A DNA stretch of 64,000 bases from Dipetalonema caudispina (lineage: Eukaryota > Nematoda > Chromadorea > Rhabditida > Onchocercidae): the NCBI GenBank assembly GCA_013365325.1, contig JABVXV010000117.1:1-64000 (forward strand). The letters are read 5' to 3'. Under the pieces are notes generated by a model. The model was not told the origin of the DNA. It saw only the letters and a list, made by a program, of their open reading frames with translations, and made no database searches. Position numbers and translations under genes: made by a program. This document shows positions 39,701 to 53,000 of the stretch, piece by piece; position 1 is the stretch's first letter; each line of letters starts with the position of its first letter.

Positions 39701-42700
39701 TAATTACAGCGCCATGCCAAGGGACAAATATTGCTCAACATGGTATTTGATCATCTTGAATTGGTCGAGAAGGATTATTTCGGGTTGCAATACATATCTG
39801 CCCTTGAAACAAGCCAAACCGGTGTTAAGGTTTGTTTAATAATTTGTATAAAAGCTGAAAAATTGTTTTAAATAGAAAAAATTATTGAAAATTAATAGTT
39901 AATCAGTAAATTGATCCGCACTTCCTTTCTTTATCGTACCCAGTTGTTGCCGTAGAATTAAATAATAATTTTTATTGAGTCTAACACTGAAATTGTCTTA
40001 TTGTTTCAGAAATGGCTTGATCCCACGAAATCGATTAGGAAGCAATTGTTTTGTAAGTTTTTGAATTACCAAACAGAATGATTTACCCCATCGGATCGTA
40101 TCCTCTTCATTTGCGAGCTATGCATATTACTAACACCCGATAGAAACGGGTTCCTCAGACATGTTGTCATATAAAAGAAATTTGAATTTTAAAAATCCTG
40201 CTTGAAGTTTCAAAACTTTCATATTTTCAATAAAGATATTTTTTCTTTTCTTTTTCTATATGATAATTTATAAATATTCCCTTTCAGATCCTCCTTATCA
40301 ATTGCATTTTCGTCTCAAATTCTATGTTAGTGATCCGTCAAAGCTAATGGAAGAATACACAAGGTTTTATTTATTCTTTAGTATAATTTCAAGTAAATGA
40401 GGAAGAAACCATTTTAATACAATCTTTTAAAAGATTTATCTATTAATTGGACAAATTTAACTTTTAACTTCTACTATTTCGTGATAATAGTTTCATTTTC
40501 AATATTATGTTAATGTGGAAGATTTGTTTAATAATACTTCTGTTTTCTAATCCTAACAGTTTTTTTTGCAGGTACCATGTCTTTCTTCAGCTCAAAAAAG
40601 ATTTATTGGAGGGTCGATTAATTTGCCCTGAAAGTACTGTCGCAATGCTTGCCAGTTATGCTGCACAATGTATGTTTCATCTTTATTCAAATTAAATTTC
40701 TGAAATGTTGTTAACAAACAATTTCAGTCATATTTCGAATCCATTGGGAAAGATCAATATATTTTAATAAACCTGGAAAACATTCTTGATGCCATTTAAA
40801 ATATTTGGAATTTTTTGGTTTATAACAAGCGGAAATTTAATTTTCAGCAGAGTTTGGTGATTACAGTGAGGAAGAGCATGGTACTTCGTATCTTAACGAA
40901 TTCCAATTTATTCCTGAACAAAGTAGTGCTTTAGTTAAGAATGTAATCGATTTACATAAACTTCACAAAGGACAAAGTCCAGCTGAAGCAGAATTCAATT
41001 TTTTGAAACATGCCAAAGATCTCGATCTGTATGGTATCGATCTCTATCCGGCTAAGGTTATCATTTTAATGATTTATTATATATTTTAGTTCCTCGGAAG
41101 TTTTCACCATTGTATCTTCTTATATAAAATTTTTAACGTCTAAGTTAAATCGCATAATCTGTGATTATTGAATAAATAACAAACAATAACTGTTGAATGG
41201 TTAACTTCAAATGTTTAAGATAGGATTTAAAATTTTTTTTTTTTAAAATTCACTCTTCAAGTTTCTTAAATTTTGAGTATAGGAAAGCAACGGTGCAGTA
41301 ATTGGAGTTGGTGTAAGCAATAGTGGTGTAGTGCTTGTGCGGTGTAATCGCCGTGAATCGATCTATCCGTGGTCTGCAATTATCAAGCTGTCATTTAAGA
41401 AGAAGCTATTTAGTATACATATGCGCACCATCAAAAATGATAACGTAAGTGTACAGTTCTGATACGAGAGAGAGAGAAAGAGAAGCGAGATGGATGAGGA
41501 GAAGAAATGATGGTAATTGAAGACATTTAGAAAAATAATTTATTTATTTCCAGATAGAAATGGTTGAATTAGACAGGAAGAGAAGAAGAGAGAAAAAAAA
41601 ATTTTTGTGATAATAGAATAATCAATCCTTATTATATTTACATCAAAATCTATGATTGCTAAAGGATATCATTTTATGATAATAATTGAAATGAACTACA
41701 GATGGAAGAAGATACGGTGGTTATTTTTAACATCCAAAATCCGGAAAGTTGTAAAGCATTATGGAAAAGTTGCATTGAACATCATACATTCTTTCGACTT
41801 ATCGCTCCACCAGCACCACCACCAAAATCATTCTTTAGCATTGGAAGTCGATTTCGTTATAGGTTAGTTAGGACAACTTTCTATTTTACTTCAAATAGAT
41901 TAATGTTGAATATTGAATATTCAAGAATTATTATAAATCGTGATGATCCATTTTGATTACTATAATGAAATTTTTGAAATTTTTATAGACTATTCATAAT
42001 TCGTAGTTTTATCAGGCTTTTAACGTTTTTTTTTTTTTTTTTTGTTTTTCCATACTGATAGCTTTAGGTTTTCTTGAAAAATTCTTCAACATAGAGCATT
42101 TCATATAGTACAGAAAAGAGATAGATGAATATCCATGGGATGAGTTTGTACAGGTGTGGTTGTTGATTGGTTCATTTGTTCGTATCTGTATTCTTGTTTG
42201 TTCAAAGATCAGTAGTGTGGTATGAAATTCTGTCATTATTTATAGTATACTTTGAGAAAAGACTGTCATCTTTGTATTAAGTAAATAACTCGTGATCATT
42301 TCTCCGGAAAGGACTATTCAACATCACTTTTCATTCCTTCTCTTTTCCTCTCTCTCTCTCTCTCTTCTTTGCTTATTTTGAGTTTTATATTTTATTTAGT
42401 TAGGAAAATTTAGTTTTATTTCCTTTTTTTTCAAATTCTGGATTTAATTTAAAGTATTTCAATCGATTTCTTCTTTCAGTTTTGTATTAAATCAGTTTGC
42501 AAAACTAAATTTTTTGTAGAATTAAACTCTTGTCAAACTTAGATATAAGAGCTCTGATAAGTGCTTTCATTTGTCTGAAGAATACTGTACCCGCACATGC
42601 AAAATAATCAAATCGATCTAAGTGATTACTATTAACATCATCTCAAATAATTTGACTTACAAATGCGTAAATGCTTGATAATTCTATTTAAATGAGGGAT

Positions 42701-45700
42701 TTTTTTCCCTTTCAATGGGCCATTTATCATATTTTTGCCAAATTTACGGTATCTGGACCTAACATTAGCTTCTCTACAGCTTACAAACTGTAAGTGTTAT
42801 CACATCATTATCATCTTAACTTTAACTATTTATAATATTTTTTGATTTTTAAAAAACTCAAATTTCCAAACAGAAAAGGGATTACAGTTTTCTGCTTTTG
42901 TAAACCAATTAGGAAGGAGGAGATTGATGAAATTGTGACAGCTCTTCACCATGTGCATAACACCTTTACCTATTCTCGTCGACAGTTATGAAATATCATT
43001 TCAGTGATAGAAAAAGTTTTATTTCCTCTGTCTATATGATATACATTCCCTTTTGGCTCATTAACTATACAAATTGCAAGATGGCTTACGTTCTTTTCAT
43101 TCTATCTTTACCCTCTCTCCCTCTCTTTCTCTTCTTTATTTTAGAAAAAAGAAAAGAAGTCATATTTCACTAGAAAAAATCTATTGAAACGGATTTAAAG
43201 AATAGGTTGCTTAGGGGATGGCAATGTTGCTATTTAAGCAAAAAATATTTTATAGGCCTGTCTTGTGCCACCATTAACTTTCAAGCCTACTCTGTCATAT
43301 CACACTTAATAATCGTAAGAAGAAAATAGCTTTATTTTTAAAATTCCAGAAGATATCAATAATTTTTGATACTTTGCTTCAAAATTGGAATAACTATATG
43401 ATTTCCAGACGATATCTGGAAATCATATAGTTATTATAATTATGAATTTCTTCAAGTTCCTTTATGCTTTTTTCTTCTGCTCATCAATACCTCTTACTAG
43501 CAAGTTTAGCTTGAAGAAATTTCGGATTTCATCCATCTTGTTATGCTTTGTCATGATCGCACGAAATGTTTCAGTTTTTGTCTTCCTTTTTCTTGGCTAC
43601 AGCTGTTGACTTTAAATATTTTTTTGCTCGAGATAATCTCTGGGAAAATTCTGATCTCGATTAATTCAAGATAAGATCCTATCCTTTCATGATCTTCAAT
43701 CCAAACATGTACCGGGCTACTATGCCGAATTACGATGATTATCATTCCACTGTTATATTAACTGTCATTCTACTAATATTATTTGAAAAAAAAATTTATG
43801 TAGAATTCAATTTTATTATTTTTTTTACCGTTTCTCCTCTATTCTATGCAATTTTCGAAAATTTTCCTCCACGTTTTGAAGAAAAATGTGGTTCAATTAT
43901 TGTAATTTGATCAGCCGGTTGTGCAGCCGTTTATTATCAAAAATTTTTTTAGGAAATTTAATTTTTATTAAATTTCTGTTCAGTCATATTTCTCACTTTC
44001 TTCAGCATGTCGGTTATTTTTCAAAATTCACCCCATTCAGTAGTCAAATTCTGATTTAGACGCTTTTACTTCGTTTTCTTTTTTAATTGTGGAAAGACTC
44101 ATTCCCTTCCACTGATATTTAACTTATGAAAAAAAGCTATTCTATTACTAGGAGTTCCATCTATCTGTCTATCCATCAGTCTGATCGATCTCTCAATTTA
44201 TCTATATAATATGATATGAATGCAACAAAATAAACGTACAGGTTAGTCTACCTGTTTATGAATTATGATATTATTATTTAGTTAAAGTACAACTACTACA
44301 TGTGTTCATCGCCCTTCAAATGCAAAAATCATGGAGAAACTTGCTAGATATTATTGAAAAGTTGGTTTACATTTCGAAACGTTTTATTTTTTCTTCCCGT
44401 CGTTTAGTGGATGGATTTTTTCATTTCTTCGAATGCTTTTCAATTGATGTAGAGAATTTACAGCTAAGTAATGGACTGTCAAATATCTGTTGGCTCTATC
44501 GCTCATCAGATTTAGTTTTTATTTGAAAGGCTGAGTCATATTGAAATATTATCGTGGAAGATTCTAAGCAACATTTAGAGACAGTGATTAAATCAATCCA
44601 AGAGACATTTATTGAGCAGATATCACTGATGATCTTGGAAGTTCATAATGATTTTATTCATAGAATTTGATAGGAAGTATGCTGCTATTTGTCATAGAAC
44701 TTAGAAGTGCTGAAAAGCTTTTTCCAAACTTCTCTCCAATGTTCAGTAATATTTTCTATCTAAAGCTTAAGTCTTCAATGATCATTATTCAAATATTTTT
44801 GAATAATGATAATATCGTTCATTATCTTACGAATGATAATAGACGATAATGATCATAGTAATAAGCATGATAATGATAACGATAGTACCACCTGATGTGA
44901 TAGCAGACGAATTGGATATTTTGATGTTTTGTGCAACTTCACTTTCACCTATCATTAGATAAATAAAATGAATTAATCAACTTTGTTATATTAGCATATC
45001 GCTGTTATTTTATTAAAATGTGCTTCCGTTGAAGCTTATGACATTGAGCAGTCATTTTAAACAGAAATTCAGGAAGTTTCAGAGCATATGTTTAGCTTAG
45101 TCTCTCGGAATATAGCTTATCAACTCTTCTAGCAAATTTCTATTATACATAAAGTTTAAAATAAGCTGTACGATTTAAACAAAATTTAACTGGTATTTCA
45201 CTAACAGATTATTTTATCTCTGCTAAAGTGATAGTAATGATATTAATTAGTGATGACAGTAATAAAGAGTAATTAATAGTGATAATGATATTTTGTCAGC
45301 TAAATGATGTTTAATTGTTGCAGTGGACGAACAGAATATCAAAGCATGGAAGAGATGAGGAGACGTGCTCGTGTTGAACGTACATTTTTAAGGTTCGTTT
45401 TATTTCTAATAGTCAAACTCATATCTTTTTAACCCTGTTGAACTATAAGTTTAAGCTGTTTACCTTGATACAATGGCCAAGAAATTTATTTGTTGTACTG
45501 TGTACATCAGAAATTTAGTTTTGATTCACTTCCGGCTAGAAATCTGCTAACAAACTTTGAACTTCGATTCCTTGTCTGTTTTTACGCTTTTCGCACATTT
45601 TGAGTTATACAAATCCTCTGTTTTTCCATTTATTCATGGAAGTTAATTTCTTCTAGGCATTCGAGCCGAGAATCACAGAGTACGGCAAATGGTAACTCAT

Positions 45701-48700
45701 CAGGCCCTCGAGATTACACTTCATCTTATAGGACCACTTCGCCGATCATCGCATCCCGCATTTTCTGGTATTACATTGTTCCTACTTTTGTTTTTCAACA
45801 TAACTTATAAATTACGAGTCATTTTATTTGCTGTCAAATTGAAAATCAAGATTAATTAATTTTAAATTACATCAATTTAACCTAATAGATTGTTTCATTT
45901 AAACTCAGTTATACAAAAGGTTTTATTTGCTTCATTTTCTCATCTGACCGATAAGTAATAGCTGATAGTTGACAAGCAATAATCGGGTAATTAGTAAAAC
46001 TTCAGTTTTTCGAGAAATTTTAACATCTCGTTTAATTTGAAATTGATCGTAATAATGGAATAATTTTTAGTTTAGGACTGACAGAAGTTTTGGTAGCTGA
46101 TTAAATTTAATTTAGAATAGATCTCAAATTACTTTTAAAAATAGTGAAATTAATGTCATGGAAAGGAGATACAATTAACTGAGAGAGAGTGCTAATTACA
46201 ATGCATGTTGCTTTTTGCAATACATTTTTAGCGGTTTATTGCTTATGCTATCAGTTAAAGTGCTTCCATTAGATAGTAAATTGTCTTTCGTACCAATGAT
46301 CCCGCATATCCTGCACTAGCAGGTATAGAAATATCTTCGATCATGATAATAAAGAAAGAATGAAACAATGTGGAATGTGCGGGGATCATTCATGTTGCCG
46401 ATAATTCTCGAGCTCTATCCTTGCTTTGCTTTTAAATTAATCATTCTGTTTACTGTAGCCGTTCGCAAATTTGTCTACGAAAATGGCTTAGTGGACGCCT
46501 TCGAGGTATATCACCGTCCTCTTCCATCACCACGACCAGCGGTACTATTCAAGCAGCGACAGCTGTGACATCTATCGGAAAGCTTGACAATTCGCGACAG
46601 CTCACTTCTGGCTGTACCTCACCATGTTCAACTTTATCACCGATATCAGCGGTAGCTGCTTCAAATGCTACTTCGAAATTTCAGCAACCTGAAGCATCCT
46701 ATGACACTGATACTGGACAAAAGGATAGTGTTGATAACAGCAATGATAACAGTGACAAAATTGGTAGCAAAATTGGTAACTCAACCGTTACTGAGCAAAG
46801 GTTCTGTTTTACTGCCTATTAATGCTTTTTACGCTTTTTTTTTTTCATGTATTACTATAACTCTCAGTAGTTATTATTGCTTTTAACGTCAATCAGTTCG
46901 CTTTCATTAATTAGTTAATTAAGGATAACGGTGTGTATGAGTGTCTGTATGGATGTGCACTTCATATTTGAGTAGTGAAGAAAGATTTTTCCATACTTTT
47001 TCCTTACAACGATCTTTTACTGTTTCCATATTGCATACTTGCATGATTCCAGAAAGATACTTTTGCTTGAGGAAAATACCGGAAGATTGCATGTGCCTAT
47101 TTATTTCTCAAATTGTCATTTATAAAGTGTGTCTCATCTACTTCCAGAATTTTCAATTAGCAAAGTAGCAAAGTATTGCGAGGATATTGCTATTGCATGC
47201 TATCACTGATGCCATGATTGCATTCATATTGCATGCAATATTTACGGTTAATAGAAATTCGGAGTTGAATTCATTGTAAATCTCTACGGAAAGATTCCTT
47301 ACGTCTCTCTACTGGAATCGTTCCGGATCCTTGAAATAGATAATTGAATAATAGCATGGGAATCTTTCTACATTAAAATATTTTGAAAAGTTTATTCTAA
47401 CTTTTAGGAAGTTAGAATAAGCTAGGAAATGATTCTATTAACATAAAAGAAATTGACCAAGGAAAAAGAGAAAAATATAATACTGTCAAATATTTAATAA
47501 TCCCATTAGTTAGACTAATTCTTAGAAGCAATTTTTATATTCACTAGGTAATCCATTTCATCTTTAGTGCCAGCTTTCATAATATTAAGATAATATTTCC
47601 GTATTGTTGATAGAGAAAAGATCGAATATCACTGAAGATATTAATATCAGTTAACTTACAAAATTCTCCACTGCATAGGGCTTGATTATTTTCCTTCGAG
47701 CTTTTTTTATCCGATCATACTTGTTTTCTTCTCCGTCGACCCGACAATTTCTCGATCCCTTTACTCCCGCACTTTTTATCTTGCTTCTTTGCTTCTGTTT
47801 ATTCATCTTTTCGTACAGTTGGTCATTCAGTTTACATCATGGAAAGAGATGGTCATTGAAACTGCAGAATTGGATGACTGACTGGTCAGTTTGTTTTGCG
47901 GTTGTGCTCATATTACACCATCATCGACACTTTCCAAATGCTAAAATTTCATTTCGTTCCCTTTAGTCTTGCTCACAATATGGTTATCATCTCGTAATCA
48001 TAAACCATTTCATCTTGGGGTAAACCCTAAGAAAAACTTTCAGGCAAACTACAAATTTCAGAATGAGTGATAATTCCTCACTCGAAACCAATAATTAATC
48101 AAAATCTGACCTCTTTTTAACCCATCTTTTTCTGCTGAATAATAATGAGTTTACGGATACTGTCAGATTTACGGAAATGAAGTTTGTCATTTTCTTATAC
48201 ATATCATAATGAATTGAGCAGTCCTGATTGATATCCAAGAAGGGTTTGCCAATCCTCCACATGACGATGATGAGATTTGAAAATAATTAAAATTTTTTGT
48301 ACAATGGTCGGTAAATTATGACTTGATTGTGGCCTTGTTCCTTTTTTAATACTCTTTACGTACGATAGGGTAACAATAAAGGAGAAGGAGAACAAGTCTT
48401 TTCGAAAAAAGATAGGACAGCGGAGATCATCGTTACCTTTGCCATCATTTTTCACCTTTCTTCGAACTGCTGATTTCTTTATCCATTTCCGAGAATGGAA
48501 ATTTCCTCATTTTCTATTTCTCAAGCAAGGGCCTTTCTAATTCAACATAGGGATAGATTGAAATTTATCACTCTTTCTATGTTTTTACAAATGTTATACT
48601 TTATTTCTCGCAGTTTCTGGAATATTTCTCTTTTTTAAAAATTTCAACACTTTGCAACAAATTCTCCAAAAGGAATTTACAGGATTTCCGTTTCTAATTG

Positions 48701-50015
48701 TCATAATTTATGACATCTCTTCACTATTACTTTTGAACGAAAATTACCAAAAATATCGTTGCTATTCGATATAATCATGTGACCAGTGAATTCTAGAGAA
48801 ATGAAGACATTCTGTCAACTCTTTCATCTTTACCCTTTGCTCATTTTATAGAAATCATACATTGTCCAATCTAAAACATCGACTAATTTCCGCTTCCAAT
48901 CTTTCTCTTCCTTATCATTTCCATTTTCCCTCTAATCGCTTTTTCTCTTCTTCAATATCTTCAATTGATTGGATTTCCCTTTAGTTTTGAGAATATTATC
49001 ATTAGGAAGCCCAAATCTTTCAAATATCTAAGGAAGCAATGATGTCAAACAGTGACTGATACTATTTTAAATCATTAAATGATCTTAATATCTGGATCTT
49101 CAAATATATGTTTTCACGACGACTAGATAGTCACAAAGGTAATTAACCCTTATCAGACCCCTCTTTTCTCATATTCTCTCCATTTACTTCGGTAAAAATT
49201 AATGATAGATGATACTATTTCTCCTTTATCTTTTTTAGTTCAAAAGGAAATGAATTCGACTAAATTTTCTCGCGATCGTAATGTACAATCATTTATTTCT
49301 GCTCATATATTTGCATAATTCCCACTCATTCGTATTTTTTTCATATTCAATCAAAGGAAAGCTATTTTTTTAGCAGCAATTTATGAGAACATGAAAAGAG
49401 TTTTTACAGTATTGACCTCCATCTTTAAGAATTAAAATTTAACAATTAATTATTCACTAAGATATCGTCAGTCGGTGCTAAACGAGCTCTTTCTCAAAGG
49501 TTGTTGTAAATTCTACTGCTCTTTGCTGTCCGGTTAAAATTTCAAAAATAGCGAGAGCAGCAGTATTATTATTCATGAGTATTATTCATTAAGTTATCTT
49601 ATTCCAATTCAAATGGTTATTATAATCTAATTATAAATTCATTGCTGTCAACATCACATCAAAAGTTCTCGAAGTGTGTCCAGTTTCTATCGAAAAGCAA
49701 TTACTATAATGGACGACTTGCAATCATTATTACAAGGATAAAGTTTTGAAAATTTGACTTAATTTCTTCTAATATGGAATAAAAAAGGAAATAATTTGTG
49801 TGTCCATTAACATGAAGAGGTGTGGTAGAGATCATAAAACAGAATTTTTAGGTTATTTGAAGACTATAATTTGATTTCTGCGATACATAAGAGGAAGACA
49901 TACAAATTCATCATCTTTCTCCTCAAACCTCATACTATTCGCTGTCCTCGTTTGTCATTATCATCTTACATTCTTGATAATTGAGAAAAGGTAAAAGAAG
50001 TACTTCATCATTAGT

Positions 50016-50046
<31 letters not shown>

Positions 50047-53000
50047 CTTCTCCTCTCTCCTCTCCGTATTCATCAGCAGACTTAGCAAAGATGCTTTTCG
50101 TTCGAGCATTACCGGCACGAATTTCGTATGTTTTTTTTTTTAATATTATTTTTATGTACCTTTTACATTTTTTACTTATGCAAAATTCGAATGATTAAAT
50201 TTGAATAATTGAATTAATTGCAGCTCAATTTAAAAAATGATTATTGTTTAAAAATTGTAGTAGGAAATGGTAGGTTCTAATTGTAACTAATCATATGGTA
50301 ACCATTTGTACTTCACTATATGTTAGGTTTATTGTTCCCAAATCAACGTTCTCGTCTTCCTTTTTTAATCGTTGTACAGTATTTTAATCTACAAAATTTG
50401 CATATGTCTCTTCAAATAGAGCAAAATATTTCAATGTATTATATATGATCGTTTTGTGTTCAATGCTTGAACAAGGGCAGAGACATTTTTATCATTCATA
50501 CATTTCATTCCTTCCATCATGCATCTCTCTCTCTCTCTGTCTCTCTTTCTCTCTCTCTCAGATAGGCATGAATTTCTAAATGGCACTTAATCGGTGAATT
50601 CGAGCGGTTGTTAACCTTGGAATGGTTCAATCGAATGTATCTTTGTCTTGTAAGGTATCATTTTTTGAGCCCATTTACTTCACATGAAAATCTCGAAGAT
50701 GCTACATTATAGAAGTGCGGAAAATGGCATTAAGAAGATGAGGAGACATTCTTGGGTGGTACTTCAACAAGATTTTAGTGACATCAAGAGATAACAAACA
50801 GAATCGCTTTTTTTTTTCTTCAACCTTCAACTTTCTTTTTGAAGAGAAACGATTTCTACGAAAACCAGTCATCTTGTTTAATCTGTACTGGTTAAAAAAA
50901 AGTTGACATATTTACTAAATCTGAAGAAAAAAGTTTCGAGGAAGATTGTCAAGAAAAGACAAATAATAACTTAAGGCATACTTTTACCAGCAACATTGCT
51001 TATGTTGAATTCTTTTTGTCAGAAAATATTGTTAATGTTTGAGTATTTCATCAATTGGCTGAAAATTTTATTTAGTTAGTTAGTTGTTCCATAGAGTGAT
51101 TGCTCAACAATTGGTTATCCAGTAGATTAAATTGAAGTAGCCATAAAATTTCAAGAATTGGCTCATTAATTTCATGCAGTACTGGACAAAGACTTTAAAA
51201 ATTTGTATTTGCCAATTTTATTTGGCTTCTTTCTATTTCCCACCCTTTTTATCAAAGAAATTTTTAAGAGGTGTTATTTCTTTTTTCTCTCTTTTTTTTT
51301 TTGCATCTCATTTCTGATCAAAAATGCATTCGTATTGATGCATGACTAAAAATAGTGAAGGTAGAAAATGTAGATTTCCGGCTGACTTCAGGAAGTATCA
51401 CATTTAACAATGTAAAAAAAGAGAGTATTATATAAAAATTTCGCAAGAGATGATTTTTTTTTTTTTTTTTTGCTTGGTGACATTAGTGATATTAAATGGG
51501 AGTGTGAAAGCTATCGATGCAAAATCTTCGACAAAATATGTTAGATAACTAAAATATTCTCTCCCTACACTTATTAAATCTTTCGAAAACATTCCTCTTA
51601 AAATGTTGTTTACTTTCTCTTAGAAATTCTTTCACGTTTCCCGTGAACATCCGGGAAAAAATAGCAGTACGATCATTGTCGGCATCATCATTCAAGCAGA
51701 TTTATCTGTTTTGTTTATTATTACAATGTTATTATGAAAATGCGGACAGGCATAACGTGATGAATGCCGTTGATATAGCGTCGTAATTTGTTGATTGAGG
51801 CCAAAACAGTGAAATTTATATTAGTTATGAATTTTAATGGATGTATATAATTCTGTGGTGAATATTATAATTATAGTTAAATCCGATGGTTATATTTAAG
51901 CAGCACTGATTCAACAACATAAAATTAAACTTTTTCTAGTTTCTTTTTAAATTTGAAAATTTAAAATTCAATCTGTTCTCTTTCTGTACTTTTATCATTT
52001 AAATTTCAATTGAGCACTTCTTTTTTATATATTTCTATTTTATGGCTATTTTTAATATTTAAGTTTTCCTCTCATATTTTATTCTCATCTTTTACATTCA
52101 AAGAAACTATGATCCTAACATTCACTTTTCCACTTCGAAAAGATCCATTTCAAAGTGTATTGTGTTAGATTGAATCGTATCGCCGATTGATAGTTTCAGC
52201 ATTTACAACTTTCACTTTGGTTCATCAGAACAAATGTTCACTTAGCAAACATATGACGTTTGTTAAGGTGAAATGAGGCAAATAAGTGAAAATGAAGCTC
52301 AAAATACGGTTGTCGTAGAATAAAATACTCACTGGGCTAATTAATTATTCTTGAGAATGTTCGATAGTGAAGAAGACATTGGCCTTAGGACATCGATTCA
52401 TTTCATTCCATTCTGTCTTTTATGTTTCATTCCTGGAAGTGCATCTTTTTTTTTTTTTTTCACTTCCGGGGGTTAAACTTTATAACACCAATTCTAATCT
52501 TGCTGTTTGATCCGAGCCTATTAAGCATTATGCAATAGGCTTTAGACTTTTAACACTTCCTTTACTTTTATTAGTCAACCTTCAATGTTTTCGATTCATG
52601 ATTGTTATGGGAAAATGACACCACTGGACGACGAATAACTGATACATCAAGCTGAGTGATGTATGCAATGTATGTGTGTGTGTATGTGTGTGTGTATGTG
52701 TGTGTATGTGTGTGTGTATATTATATATATATGTATGTGGAAGATAACATGGAGCAGTATGTATGTTGGACGCCTGCAGCCATCGTTGGCATCAATGATC
52801 GGAAGAAAGGAAGGAAGGAAGCAAGCAGTGATTGAATGTTGTTGGATGAAAATCGTAGACGATAACGCCTCTTCGGGGGCTACGATGCACACTGATTATT
52901 CTATTTGAAGAATTGGAAAGCACAGATCGAAATGTTTGAGATAGTGTGAAGAATGCTTAGTTCGGATCTCTTTTGGAATCGGTCTTGATTGCCGAATGCG

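Larger units (their letters stand above)
41863..45323. other. 3.5-kb phosphatase intron
   Basis: Between FERM-end exons 9 and 10. Contains a T run near 42027-42043, a CT tract near 42347-42366, the perfect palindrome at 43389-43435 and a GATAAT-rich region at 44780-44880. No exon or gene seen. Confidence 0.5.

Noticed and set aside
50541..50580. CTCTCTCAG as an extra phosphatase acceptor
   Set aside because: No open, phase-compatible exon follows, and exons 46459-46800 and 55333-55558 already join in phase.
52647..52908. Open frames on both strands at the second TG/TA repeat
   Set aside because: Repeat-driven and mutually antisense, inside a phosphatase intron.
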